From NCBI GenBank assembly GCA_963674475.2, contig CAXXFQ010000033.1, positions 186,001 through 250,000 of the forward strand: a DNA stretch of 64,000 bases, given 5' to 3'. The position numbers were made by a program, and so were the translations under genes. Positions 15,445-24,129 of the stretch are shown here, in pieces. The number at the start of each line of letters is the position of its first letter. The stretch's first letter is position 1. The DNA comes from CAXXFQ01 sp963674475. Its GTDB lineage: Bacteria > Planctomycetota > Planctomycetia > Pirellulales > Thermoguttaceae. The notes under the pieces were generated by a model that saw only the letters and a program-made list of their open reading frames with translations, was not told the DNA's origin and did no database searches.

Positions 15445-16554
15445 ATGAACCGGAACGAAGCACTGCAACTTTTGCGAGGAGGGGAAGCCGGTGTCAATGA
15501 ATGGAACAAGAGGCGAAAAGGGGTGGGGGCGATACCGGGCCTCAATATAGCCGAACATAAATTATTCTTCAGTATAGCCGACCTTCGTAAAGCCGACTTC
15601 CGTAAAGCCCGCCTCCGTGGAGCCAATCTCAGTGAAGTCGACCTCAGTGGAGCCGACCTCAGTGGAGCCGACCTCAGTGGAGCCAATCTCCGTGGAGCCA
15701 ACCTCAGTGGAGCCGGACTCCCTAAAATCAGACACCGTAAAACCGGACTCAATTATTTCATAATACGTAGAGCCAATCTCAGTGAAGCCAACCTCTGCAA
15801 AGCCAACCTCTGCAAAGCCAACCTCTGCAAAGCCAACCTCTGCAAAGCCAACCTCAGTGGAACCAACCTCAGTGGAACCAACCTCAGTGGAACCAACCTC
15901 CGTGGGGCAAACCTCATTGGGGCAAACCTCATTGGGGCAAACCTCAGCGGGGCAAACCTCAGCGGGGCTTACCTCATTGGGGCTAACCTCATTGGGGCTA
16001 ACCTCAGTAAAGCCGACATCAGAGAAGCCGACATCAGTAACGCTAATCTCAGCAGAGCCATCCTTCGCGCAGCCAACCTCGGGAATGCCTTCCTTCGCAA
16101 GGCCAATTTGAGCGGAGCTGATCTCGGAAGAGCCTTACTTCATATGGCCGACCTCAGTGGGGCCAACCTCAGCGGAGCCGACCTCAGCAAGACCCTTCTT
16201 CGCGGAACCTTGCTTCATATGGCCAACCTCAGCGGAACCAACATCAGCAGAGCCAACGTCCGAAAACCCGACACTAGCAGAGGCGGAGCCAGCAAAACTA
16301 GAGCCCGCCACGAACAACATTTGAAAGATTTTACAATAAATAACGAGGTAGCGAATCTGCTTGACTCTATAGCAAGCGCCAACACGGAAGATGATCTCGA
16401 GCTTGCGAAAATCGCGGGTGCTGACGCAGAATCATTCGGCAAGTTTCTCGACGACATTGGCTGTGACGAGAAGCATGCCATACAAATTCTTAACGCATTG
16501 GAATCTGAAGATGATGGAAAAATAGAATCGCACGGCGAGACCGAGAGTATCTGA
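15445..16554 (+). CDS. Pentapeptide-repeat protein
   Basis: A 369-residue protein. From about residue 35 to 275 nearly every fifth residue is Leu or Ile in A(D/N)LSG-type units, which fold as a right-handed quadrilateral beta-helix. Some family members mimic DNA and inhibit gyrase, many have unknown roles. The N-terminal ~30 residues (MNRNEALQLLRGGEAGVNEW) are a common leader in bacterial pentapeptide proteins. A C-terminal ~85-residue helical domain (NNEVANLLDSIASANTEDDL...) follows. The start is ATG 15445 with GGAGG upstream; earlier codons in frame lack support. The encoding DNA has blocks of identical 15-bp units (for example 15791-15855), so the array has expanded recently or is homogenised. 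Confidence 0.88.
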   Translation: MNRNEALQLLRGGEAGVNEWNKRRKGVGAIPGLNIAEHKLFFSIADLRKADFRKARLRGANLSEVDLSGADLSGADLSGANLRGANLSGAGLPKIRHRKTGLNYFIIRRANLSEANLCKANLCKANLCKANLCKANLSGTNLSGTNLSGTNLRGANLIGANLIGANLSGANLSGAYLIGANLIGANLSKADIREADISNANLSRAILRAANLGNAFLRKANLSGADLGRALLHMADLSGANLSGADLSKTLLRGTLLHMANLSGTNISRANVRKPDTSRGGASKTRARHEQHLKDFTINNEVANLLDSIASANTEDDLELAKIAGADAESFGKFLDDIGCDEKHAIQILNALESEDDGKIESHGETESI

Positions 16555-16762
16555 TAGCTAGAATCAAGTGGCATATTGTTGAATGAAGTTATCCCAGAAG
16601 AGCCCTTCTCCCGAAACGCTGTAATGGGCACATCAAGCTAAAAATTCAGTGTAAATACTGAAGTGCTCCACTCGCAGTTCCACCCATCTCAAACAGCCAC
16701 TCACGCACGTGATTCGTCACGCCCTGAAAAGACTTGGGGCAATTTTCTCGCGAGAGTGTAAC

Positions 16763-17941
16763 TTATTCCACCTCCCCATCAAACAGCCAGCGGTGGACGA
16801 TGTCGGACACTTTCTTGAGGCGGGTGAGTTCACTCAAATTGAACTGGACGTAATGACGCTGGCGGATCGTCTTGTCCTTGTGCCCCATGATCAGGTTTGT
16901 CATCTTCGTGTCATTGGACAAGTCCAGCACGGTTGCCAGGGTGTGACGAAGGGAACCGAATCCGGCACCCTTGGGGCGATCCCGGCCGGCTCGCTTGAAG
17001 GCCAAGTCCAAACTTTGGGTGAGCACTCCCTCGTATCGTGGATTTACCGTGGGCTTTCCGGATCGATCGAGAAACACGATTCGCTCCGATGATTCCGGCC
17101 GAACCTCGTTGAGGTAATATCTAAGGGCCTCGACCGTTTCGGGCCAGAGGGCGGCCATTCGCCGGCGAGGCTTTTTGACACGGCGGAAATCGTGGTACGG
17201 GATTTCACTGTCGAGATGCAGGCGGGCGAGCGTGAGGAATTGGACGTCGTGCCCCTGGAAGCCACAATTGATTCCAAGGAGAACCTGGGCTTTGAACTTC
17301 GGGCGACAGGTTTCAAGAATCGCAAGTAGGTCCTCACGATCGAAGAAACGCCTCGTTCCCTGTTTCTCGTGTTCTCGTTCGATCGCATCGACATTGGGCG
17401 GCCGGAACTCAGGTCCAAACTCGACAGTCTCAATGTAATGCATTCGCTTGGCCCAGCGGAAGATCGCCCGAACGTCGATAATCAGATTCTTTTGACTTCG
17501 AAGGTTCCGGCCAGTTTTTGCGACCGCTTGCCGCAGCTCGGCGAAGTGCCGTGGGGAAAGGGTGGAGGCGGACTTCGATTTGCCAAGATGTTCCAGGATG
17601 AACTTGGAGGCAAAGATAAAATGCCGGTAGCTTGTAGCGTCCAGTTCACCACGGTCCCGTCGTGCCTCCGCATTGTCGGCGAAGAGCAGGCAGATCTCCC
17701 GGATCGAAAGCCCGCTTGCAGGTTCCGGCGGTTCCTCGCCGGCCAGGAGGTGATCCTTTGCAGAGAGCCAACGACGGAGGGCCGCGTCAGGGTCGTCTAG
17801 GGGCCCGAAGTGATGAATTCGGCCGAGAACCTTCTTTCCCCATTGGCCGTTCGCACGGACCGACAGAGGGAAGCTAGCGTGCTGTTTCTTCCACTTCCGC
17901 CACTGGTCGAGATCTGATCGCGTAGAATGAGCGGTCGCCAT
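16763..17941 (-). CDS. int: Tyrosine recombinase/integrase of a planctomycete-type family
   Basis: A 392-residue integrase. It has an N-terminal AP2-like/arm-binding segment, a core-binding SAM-like domain (about 75-190) and a catalytic domain (about 195-380). Visible motifs are GSLRHTLATV (Arg II), LIMGHKD (His III) and RQRHYVQF (nucleophilic Tyr). The usual Arg I position (normally G-L-R-x-x-E) reads NCGFQGHD, and the His of HxLR is Gly, substitutions I recall in many planctomycete recombinases. GGAGGG precedes ATG 17941. The gene lies next to tRNA-Leu, whose 3' end faces it, so it most likely integrates the element there. Confidence 0.88.
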   Translation of the reverse strand: MATAHSTRSDLDQWRKWKKQHASFPLSVRANGQWGKKVLGRIHHFGPLDDPDAALRRWLSAKDHLLAGEEPPEPASGLSIREICLLFADNAEARRDRGELDATSYRHFIFASKFILEHLGKSKSASTLSPRHFAELRQAVAKTGRNLRSQKNLIIDVRAIFRWAKRMHYIETVEFGPEFRPPNVDAIEREHEKQGTRRFFDREDLLAILETCRPKFKAQVLLGINCGFQGHDVQFLTLARLHLDSEIPYHDFRRVKKPRRRMAALWPETVEALRYYLNEVRPESSERIVFLDRSGKPTVNPRYEGVLTQSLDLAFKRAGRDRPKGAGFGSLRHTLATVLDLSNDTKMTNLIMGHKDKTIRQRHYVQFNLSELTRLKKVSDIVHRWLFDGEVE

Positions 17942-18157
17942 CACTGCTGCCCTCCAAGCTTGACGATTGAGGCATTGGCCCCGGGAGTTTTCTTACGTCT
18001 GGGGCGTTTCCTTTCTAGGCTTCTGAGACCTGATTTTACAAAAAAAGACCACCGAAAAACACCCCAGCGGTGGTCGTATCGGTGGTCGTCTCAATTTTTT
18101 AGTTTTTAGCGTCGTCGCAAAACGTTATTTAAAAAGGACTTACGAAGCCGAAAAAAG

Positions 18158-18239
<82 letters not shown>

Positions 18240-18344
18240 TTAGATTGGAAACGGGCTTCCGTTTCCAGACCCGCTATTATTTGCGGTTTTGGGGTTCGAT
18301 GCAAGCCATAAAATATTGAGACAAAGAAAAGGAAAATAAAAACA

Positions 18345-18464
18345 GAGGGATTGCGAAGCAATCCCGTTCCAAAAAGTTTTTGCAGCGGAGAGTTTGAGGG
18401 GGGACCATTTTCAAAATGTCCCCCCTCATTTATTAAAAGCAGGTGACGGCGCAGCCGTCACTCC
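18345..18464 (-). repeat. Triple-hairpin dispersed repeat, copy A
   Basis: Three successive hairpins: GGGATTGC/GCAATCCC (18347-18365), a long TGAGGGGGG.../...CCCCCCTCA stem (18395-18428) and GTGACGGC/GCCGTCAC (18443-18461), joined by AAAAAGTTTTT. It is the inverted counterpart of the element at 54404-54523, same length and order. It sits between the tRNA-Leu and the oxidoreductase gene in a 446-bp gap with no gene. Confidence 0.75.
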
Positions 18465-18505
18465 TTTTTTCTTTTTTTTGAACCAAGCTATACTTTTATA
18501 CAAAA

Positions 18506-18582
18506 AAGGGGAAACCTTTCTAAAGAAAGGTTTCCCCTAAAACCCCTTCCAAAAACTTTTTGGACCGGCGTTGCCACGCCGA
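18506..18582 (+). repeat. Diverged member of the triple-hairpin repeat family
   Basis: The hairpin GGGGAAACCTTTC/GAAAGGTTTCCCC (18508-18537) is followed by CCAAAAACTTTTTGGA and a small hairpin CGGCG/CGCCG. It shares the spacer and layout of the last two-thirds of the 54404 element but has lost the first hairpin. Confidence 0.6.
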
Positions 18583-18590
18583 GGACTAAA

Positions 18591-18669
18591 CCCGCTCCCG
18601 TTGGTCGCTGATATCGGCCAACAGAGCGGGCGGTTTTTGGAATTTATTTTTTGGATTGCATTGCAATCA
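18591..18669 (-). terminator. Hairpins downstream of the Gfo/Idh/MocA gene
   Basis: CCCGCT...GTTGGTC pairs with GGCCAAC..AGCGGG (18591-18630). A second palindrome, GATTGCATTGCAATC (18654-18668), lies 18 bp after the oxidoreductase stop. On the minus strand they follow the gene's 3' end; a short T-run follows the first. The 23 bases at 18588-18610 recur at 54346-54368. Confidence 0.45.
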
Positions 18670-18685
18670 CTCGTTTTTTTACACC

Positions 18686-20005
18686 TTAGTAAGGCTTGTA
18701 GATACCGGGCATCGGAACGGCGTGCTCGTAACTGCCGTTGGCGTCGGCGACGACCGGCGGCTTGGCGTCCCAAGCGAACGTCTCGGGCACTTCGCTCGGC
18801 CCTTTGGCCACGGCGTCGTCCCACTTGACGACCTTACCCGAGTAGGATGCCATCCGACCCAGCACGGCCATGAAGCTGCTCTTGGCACCAAGGTACGCTT
18901 CGTTGTACTTCTTGTTGTTGACGATCGCGTCCAACAGGTCGGCGTGTTCCTGTTCGTACGGGTTGCGACCCTTGTCGCGGTTTTTGTACAGGACCTTGCC
19001 GTCGAGATCGACAATCTTTCCTTTGCTCACATCGGCGTACCCCTTGGTGCCGCCCATGTGTTCGGTCACGTTGTTCCACGTGTTGCGGATATGGCGACAC
19101 TGGCTGAACATCTTCGTGCCGTCGGCGAAGGTGAACTCAACGAAGTGGTGGTCGAAGATATGACCATAATCGCCGTCATCGCCGAATTTCCGGACTTGAC
19201 GTCCGCCCATCCCCTGAGCTTCGACCGGATAGTCGTTCATGATCCAGGAGGCGATATCCATGTTATGGATATGCTGTTCGGCAATATGGTCGCCACAGAG
19301 CCAGTTGAAGTAGTACCAGTTACGCATCTGGTATTCCATCTCGGTCTGTTCGGGCTTCCGCTTTCGGTTCCAGACGCCGCCGGAGTTCCAGTAAACGCGG
19401 AAGAATTGCGGCTTGCCGATGATCCCCTCTTGGATCTTTTCGATCGTTTCGACATACGGCTTCTGATGGTGACGTTGGAGGCCGACACCGACCTTCAAGC
19501 CCTTCTCATCGGCCAACTTGCTGGATTCGATCAGGGAGCGGAACCCCGGTGCGTCGACGCAGCACGGCTTTTCCATGAAGACGTTTTTCCCCGCTTCGAT
19601 GGCCGCCTTGAAATGGATCGGGCGGAATCCGGGAGGCGTGGCGATGATCATCAAATCGGCGCCCGCGTCGATTGCCTGCTTGTACCCGTCGAAACCGGAG
19701 AAGACCCGCTCGGCCGGGAGATCGGCTTTCTCTTTGAACGACTCCCGAAACGACTTCGCGACGTTTTGGGCGTTGTCTTCAAACGCGTCAGCCACGGCGA
19801 CCAGCTTCGCGTTCGGGTTGACGGCCATGTGGTTATGAACGGCCCCTTTGCCGCGTCCGCCACAACCGATCAGGGCGATCTTCATCTGATCGCTACCGGC
19901 GGCGTGGACGTTTTGCACCGAGGAACCAACGGCCATGGCACCGGCCGCGAGAATCGACGATTTTTTCAGGAAGGATCGTCGCGAGGTTTTTGACGTTTCG
20001 CTCAT
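18686..20005 (-). CDS. Secreted Gfo/Idh/MocA-family oxidoreductase (Tat signal)
   Basis: A 439-residue protein. The Tat signal SRRSFLKKSS with a hydrophobic stretch (residues 8-30) is followed by the Rossmann fold (MKIALIGCGGRGKGAVHN at about 40-57, VAVADAFEDN near 70) and the catalytic-lobe motif MEKPCC near 150 (EKP is the family signature). Members use NAD(P) to oxidise sugars or inositols; planctomycetes have many exported paralogues. I chose the ATG at 20005, with AAGGAG upstream, over an earlier in-frame codon at 20050. No adjacent gene shares its operon. The substrate is not evident. Confidence 0.9.
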   Translation of the reverse strand: MSETSKTSRRSFLKKSSILAAGAMAVGSSVQNVHAAGSDQMKIALIGCGGRGKGAVHNHMAVNPNAKLVAVADAFEDNAQNVAKSFRESFKEKADLPAERVFSGFDGYKQAIDAGADLMIIATPPGFRPIHFKAAIEAGKNVFMEKPCCVDAPGFRSLIESSKLADEKGLKVGVGLQRHHQKPYVETIEKIQEGIIGKPQFFRVYWNSGGVWNRKRKPEQTEMEYQMRNWYYFNWLCGDHIAEQHIHNMDIASWIMNDYPVEAQGMGGRQVRKFGDDGDYGHIFDHHFVEFTFADGTKMFSQCRHIRNTWNNVTEHMGGTKGYADVSKGKIVDLDGKVLYKNRDKGRNPYEQEHADLLDAIVNNKKYNEAYLGAKSSFMAVLGRMASYSGKVVKWDDAVAKGPSEVPETFAWDAKPPVVADANGSYEHAVPMPGIYKPY

Positions 20006-20118
20006 GGTGAAAATACTCCTTGAAATTACGGAGGAATGCGTAAAAAGCAAATAAAGGAAGGAAAGAGAAAGTCAACGAGAGGCGAAAGTTCGTCACCTCC
20101 CGTCGTTTTTTTCATCAA

Positions 20119-21261
20119 TTAATGTTTGCCTCGTTGGGCCTCTTTGTAGGCGCGGATCGCGTCGACGTTCGGCTCGTTCTGTTTCGCCTCTTCGGCCGAC
20201 GGGGTTCGCAACGGGCGAACGATCCGGAATCCCAAAAACGGTGCGTCGGTATGATACCAGATGCTCTGCGGGATCTGAGGGTCCTGGGCCTTCCAGTCCT
20301 TTTCCGAACCGCGACGGGCCGCGCTGCGGAGCGCGTCGGGATCGTCGTCCCACGAACCGCCCCGTGCGATGCGCGAGTAAAGGGTCGTCGGGATTTCGTA
20401 CGGATTGGTGATCTTCTTGCCGGCCCGCTTGCCGTAGGCGTCTTCGATGTACTGGTCGAGAACCCATTCGCACACGTTGCCGTGCATGTCGTAAAGGCCC
20501 CACGGGTTGGGCTTCTTTTGACCGACTTTGTGATAGGCGTCGTCACTGTTTTCGAAGTGCCAGGCGTAGTCGTCGAGATCATCCGGATCGTCGCCGAACG
20601 AGTAGGCCGTCTTCGTCCCGGCGCGGCAGGCGTATTCCCATTCGGCTTCGGTCGCCAATCGGTAGTAACGGCCCGTCTTGGCCGAGAGCCATTTGCAGTA
20701 CATCTTGGCCGCCAGTTGGGTCATGCAGACCGCCGGGAACCCTTCTTTGCCCATGTCGAACGACATGTCCGAGTAGGGCGGGGTCGGCTTGCTCAGCGCG
20801 TCGGCCACTTCGTCCCATTGGCTTTGCTCGACCTTATTGAGTTTCCGACGTTCTTTGTCGAGGCCCATCGACCACTGTTCGTATTCATCCCAGGTGACTT
20901 CGTACTTGCCCATCCAGAACGGCTCGATGGTGACTCGGTGCTGGGGGCCTTCGTCGTCGCCCCGGTCTTCTTCGTCCATGGGGCTGCCCATGAGGAACTT
21001 GCCGCCGGGAATCGGGACCATGTCGAAGGTGGCATCGGTCTGAGGAATCGTCTCGGTGTACGCCTTCATGTCGGCTTCAGTCTTCGCGTCGGCATTGTCG
21101 ACCTTCACGGGGGCCTTCATGAACTTGACAGCAGGCGTCTCGTCCAGGTCGCCCTCTTTGGCCTCGAGCGTCGGGACCAAGCACAGGGCTCCCACCACAA
21201 AAAGACCACCGACCAAAGCCGGTTTCAGCCATCGATTACCTCGTTGAAATACGCTCATCAT
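20119..21261 (-). CDS. Secreted formylglycine-generating-enzyme/SUMF1-like protein
   Basis: A 380-residue protein. A signal peptide (residues 1-~34) precedes FVPIPGG-type MVPIPGGKFLMGSPMDEEDR near 80-100, PFWMGKYEVTWDEYEQW near 115-131, YYRLATEAEWEYACRAGTKT near 205-224, NPWGLYDMHGNVCEWV near 256-271 and ARGGSWDDDP near 305, the classic FGE-sulfatase domain layout. True FGEs activate sulfatases by converting Cys to formylglycine, while many homologues (SUMF1-like) have other roles. The start is ATG 21261 with GAGG upstream. No sulfatase gene is adjacent. Confidence 0.9.
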   Translation of the reverse strand: MMSVFQRGNRWLKPALVGGLFVVGALCLVPTLEAKEGDLDETPAVKFMKAPVKVDNADAKTEADMKAYTETIPQTDATFDMVPIPGGKFLMGSPMDEEDRGDDEGPQHRVTIEPFWMGKYEVTWDEYEQWSMGLDKERRKLNKVEQSQWDEVADALSKPTPPYSDMSFDMGKEGFPAVCMTQLAAKMYCKWLSAKTGRYYRLATEAEWEYACRAGTKTAYSFGDDPDDLDDYAWHFENSDDAYHKVGQKKPNPWGLYDMHGNVCEWVLDQYIEDAYGKRAGKKITNPYEIPTTLYSRIARGGSWDDDPDALRSAARRGSEKDWKAQDPQIPQSIWYHTDAPFLGFRIVRPLRTPSAEEAKQNEPNVDAIRAYKEAQRGKH

Positions 21262-21502
21262 CAAGTGAACCTCGTCCAAAGTTTCGGGGTCAAGCTCGGG
21301 GGGAAACCGTCGCGCCTGCGGCGCGGAAACCTTCGATCAAGAAAGAACGACCAAAAAAATCGGCCTCTCGGGAATCAGGATCGGGCAGGGCATCCCCCGT
21401 TCGAATTTAGGAATGGTAAAAACGGTATGTCTGTCGTAAAATCAAAGGATGTCGAATCAAAATCAAAAAAATCAAAAATTGGCCTTAAACCATAATCTGC
21501 CG

Positions 21503-22618
21503 ATGTTCAGACCGATCCTTTTGGCGATCCTTCTGTCGACTGCCGCGGCCACGTCACTCTTGGCAGAGCCGGTTTGTGACCGTCTCTCAGAGGACCGTTT
21601 GCCGACCGAAACGAACCGCCCTGAGCCAAAATCCTTGACGCGGTTTGAACTTTCGGGCGTCGAAATGGCAGTACCTATCAAATTTGTATTATACGCAGCC
21701 GATCGGGAGGCCGCAAGTAATGCTGTATCGGCAGCCTTTGCGCGAATTGGCCAACTTAACTCGATCCTGAGCGACTACGACCCCCAGAGCGAACTACGTC
21801 GACTTGGCACCGCGGCAAGGGAATTCAGTGCCCAATCGGACGGAAAACGGACAATTCCGGCCAGCATCCCCGTCAGCACGGAACTCTGGACTGTCCTGCT
21901 CGAGGCGGACGAAACGGCCCGGTTGAGCCAAGGGGCGTTCGACGTCACCATCGGACCCGTAGTCCGACTCTGGCGTCGGGCCCGCCGTCAGCACCGTCTG
22001 CCCGACCCGGCACGGCTGGAGGAAGCCCGGTCGCGTGTCGGTTATCAATACGTTCAATTGGGACCAAAAGATCGCCACGTCACCCTCCTGAAGAAGGGTA
22101 TGCGGCTCGATCTGGGGGGGATTGCCAAGGGGTTCGCGATCGACGAGGCGCTCCGGGTCCTTCGTCAACACGGGATCAACCGGGCCCTGGTCGACGCGGG
22201 GGGCGATATCGGCCTGGGCGACCCACCGCCGGGCAAAGACGGCTGGCGGATTGCCATCGAACGGCTCGACGGCCAAGGGCGGCCCGAGGTGATCGTCTCG
22301 CTGAAAAATTGTGCGATCGCCACCTCCGGCGATACCTGGCAATATGTCGAGATCGACGGACGCCGCTACTCGCATCTGGTCGATCCGCGAACCGGCATCG
22401 GGCTGACCGACCACAGTAGCGTGACGGTGATCGCCGACCGCGCCATGACGGCCGACGCGTTGGCCTCGGCGGTGAGTGTCTTGGGCCCCAAGCGGGGAAT
22501 CGAACTGGTCGACGCCACCCCGCAGGCGGCGGCCCGGGTGGTTCGCTGCCCGGAAGGAAAAGCGGAAGTGGCCCGGTCGTTCCGTTGGAAAAAATTGATC
22601 AAAAAGCAAGAGAAATAG
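21503..22618 (+). CDS. apbE: ApbE family FAD:protein FMN transferase
   Basis: A 371-residue protein. A signal peptide (MFRPILLAILLSTAAATSLL) is followed by the ApbE domain: AFARIGQLNSILSDYDPQSE near 75, DLGGIAKGFAIDEALRVL near 208, ALVDAGGDIGLG near 230, GDTWQYVEIDGRRYSHLVDPRTG near 278-300. ApbE attaches FMN to Thr in NqrB/RnfG-type subunits outside the cytoplasm. I use ATG 21503 because the signal peptide begins there; the frame opens at 21449, whose AAAGG is too close. It ends 4 bp before the convergent next gene. Confidence 0.88.
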   Translation: MFRPILLAILLSTAAATSLLAEPVCDRLSEDRLPTETNRPEPKSLTRFELSGVEMAVPIKFVLYAADREAASNAVSAAFARIGQLNSILSDYDPQSELRRLGTAAREFSAQSDGKRTIPASIPVSTELWTVLLEADETARLSQGAFDVTIGPVVRLWRRARRQHRLPDPARLEEARSRVGYQYVQLGPKDRHVTLLKKGMRLDLGGIAKGFAIDEALRVLRQHGINRALVDAGGDIGLGDPPPGKDGWRIAIERLDGQGRPEVIVSLKNCAIATSGDTWQYVEIDGRRYSHLVDPRTGIGLTDHSSVTVIADRAMTADALASAVSVLGPKRGIELVDATPQAAARVVRCPEGKAEVARSFRWKKLIKKQEK

Positions 22619-22621
22619 CGT

Positions 22622-24073
22622 CTAATATTCCTCGCCCATCTTTTCCGCTTTTTGTTTCATGTGCTTGGCCCAACTGGCATACCAGGGGGTGTTGATGTAA
22701 CGGCGGGTGAAGATATGCCGCTGCGGCCCCAGTCCCCAAAGGCCCCGGTGGATCTTTTCTCGGACGGCCCAAAATTGCTCGACCAGCTTCAACCGCTCGG
22801 GGGTCCATTTGCCGTCGGCGCCGCCGGTCTTCATGATCTGCTGGTGCAGGTCGAACAGATCGGCCTTGAGCACCCACTCCTGGACGCGAACGGTCTCACG
22901 CTTCGGCGTGATGGCCAGCAGTTTTTCAAGTTCCGCTTTTGCTTGGACCGTGTCGACGCTAAATGGCTCGCCCCACTGAGAGAGCCAATCGGCCCACGCC
23001 TCGGAGGTGCTCTTGTCGGTGCCGAAATAACGCTCGGCATAGGCGATTAGCACCTCGCGCGACGACTTGTATTGGCCCGAGGCCAACCCGGCGTAGATCG
23101 CCTTGTTCACCTCGTCATAGATCCCCTCACTATAAGCCATCAGTTCGGTGACCCCCTTCTTACGAAGCCCGAAGAGGGTTTTTTCGAGTCGCACCGGGGC
23201 GATCACCGGCCCCAAATGGCCGTACAGGTCGCGGGGCGTCTTCTTGTCGGCATACCCGATATGGACAAATGCCCCCTTCTTGCAACCCTCCGGCAGCACG
23301 ACGCCAGGCACGGTGCTCTGGCCATAGATGATATACAGGTGGATCGACTTGACCCAACCGGGGTGTTCGCGGTCGGCCCATTCGGCCAGAAGCTTGTGCT
23401 CTTCCGGCTTCCACCACCAGCCGACCATGTTCATCTCGATCGCCGGGTAATGCTTTTGGGCAATCTCGAAAATTTCCCAGTTCAACCGGGCCCAGGTCAG
23501 AATCCAAGGGTCGCACTCTTTGCACAAGCAGCCGCCATAGTCGCGCAAGAATGTGTTGAGCGCGTCGATCTTGATCCCGGACGCCTTGAGGTCGGCAAAC
23601 AGACGGTCGTAATTCTCCAAGATCATCCGGCGGACTTCCGGTTTGCTCGGGCAGACCAGTTGCCCAAAGACCTCGCCGCCATCCTCGGCCAACCGCTCCG
23701 GCAGCCGCTGATCGATATAGATATGGTTGGGCGTCATGACAAATTCGTTCGACAGGCCGACCTGCCCGGCCGAGCGGAAGTTGGCCTTCTTCATGTCCCA
23801 CATCGCACGGCCCAGACCGTACTGACGGCTATTGCGAAAGACGTCGCTACAGTCGATCATGTCGAACCAATCGCCGTAGCGGGTACAGCCCCAGTGGCGG
23901 GCCTCCCGCAAGCAGTCGCGCATCTCGTACTCACCGGCCCCTTCATACCAGTTGCCAAAGTGGCCGGGCGCGTACAGCTCGATCGTGTTGAAAAGTGGCT
24001 TGGGCGTCTCGGCCGCCGTGGCCGGTATGACGAACGGCATTAGTGCCATTGTAAGCAAAATGGTAAATCGCAT
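22622..24073 (-). CDS. Secreted putative glycosidase-like TIM-barrel protein
   Basis: A 483-residue protein with a signal peptide (MRFTILLTMALMPFVIPATA). The pattern MRDCLREARHWGCTRYGDWF, KIDALNTFLRDYGGCLCKEC and NWEIFEIAQKHYPAIEMNMV is that of extended TIM-barrel glycoside hydrolase-like proteins in planctomycetes and verrucomicrobia. I cannot assign a GH family or catalytic residues. The C-terminal ~150 residues are helical. It is adjacent to a GH13 gene on the same strand, 57 bp apart, so a role in polysaccharide breakdown is inferred from context. Confidence 0.6.
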   Translation of the reverse strand: MRFTILLTMALMPFVIPATAAETPKPLFNTIELYAPGHFGNWYEGAGEYEMRDCLREARHWGCTRYGDWFDMIDCSDVFRNSRQYGLGRAMWDMKKANFRSAGQVGLSNEFVMTPNHIYIDQRLPERLAEDGGEVFGQLVCPSKPEVRRMILENYDRLFADLKASGIKIDALNTFLRDYGGCLCKECDPWILTWARLNWEIFEIAQKHYPAIEMNMVGWWWKPEEHKLLAEWADREHPGWVKSIHLYIIYGQSTVPGVVLPEGCKKGAFVHIGYADKKTPRDLYGHLGPVIAPVRLEKTLFGLRKKGVTELMAYSEGIYDEVNKAIYAGLASGQYKSSREVLIAYAERYFGTDKSTSEAWADWLSQWGEPFSVDTVQAKAELEKLLAITPKRETVRVQEWVLKADLFDLHQQIMKTGGADGKWTPERLKLVEQFWAVREKIHRGLWGLGPQRHIFTRRYINTPWYASWAKHMKQKAEKMGEEY

Positions 24074-24129
24074 TATTTTATCCGCTTCTCTTTTTTACTC
24101 AATTTTTTCATTGAAATTATTGCGATGGC

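Noticed and set aside
14856..15752. A 298-codon leftward frame ending in RLAPLRSAPLRS-type repeats
   Set aside because: The repeats are the reverse reading of the pentapeptide-repeat DNA.
15605..16290. Regular short repeats considered as a CRISPR array
   Set aside because: Period is 15 bp without spacers and they encode pentapeptides in frame.
18656..21495. Rightward frames of 445 and 457 codons opposite the oxidoreductase and FGE-like genes
   Set aside because: Mirror images of well-recognised enzymes; no motif of their own.
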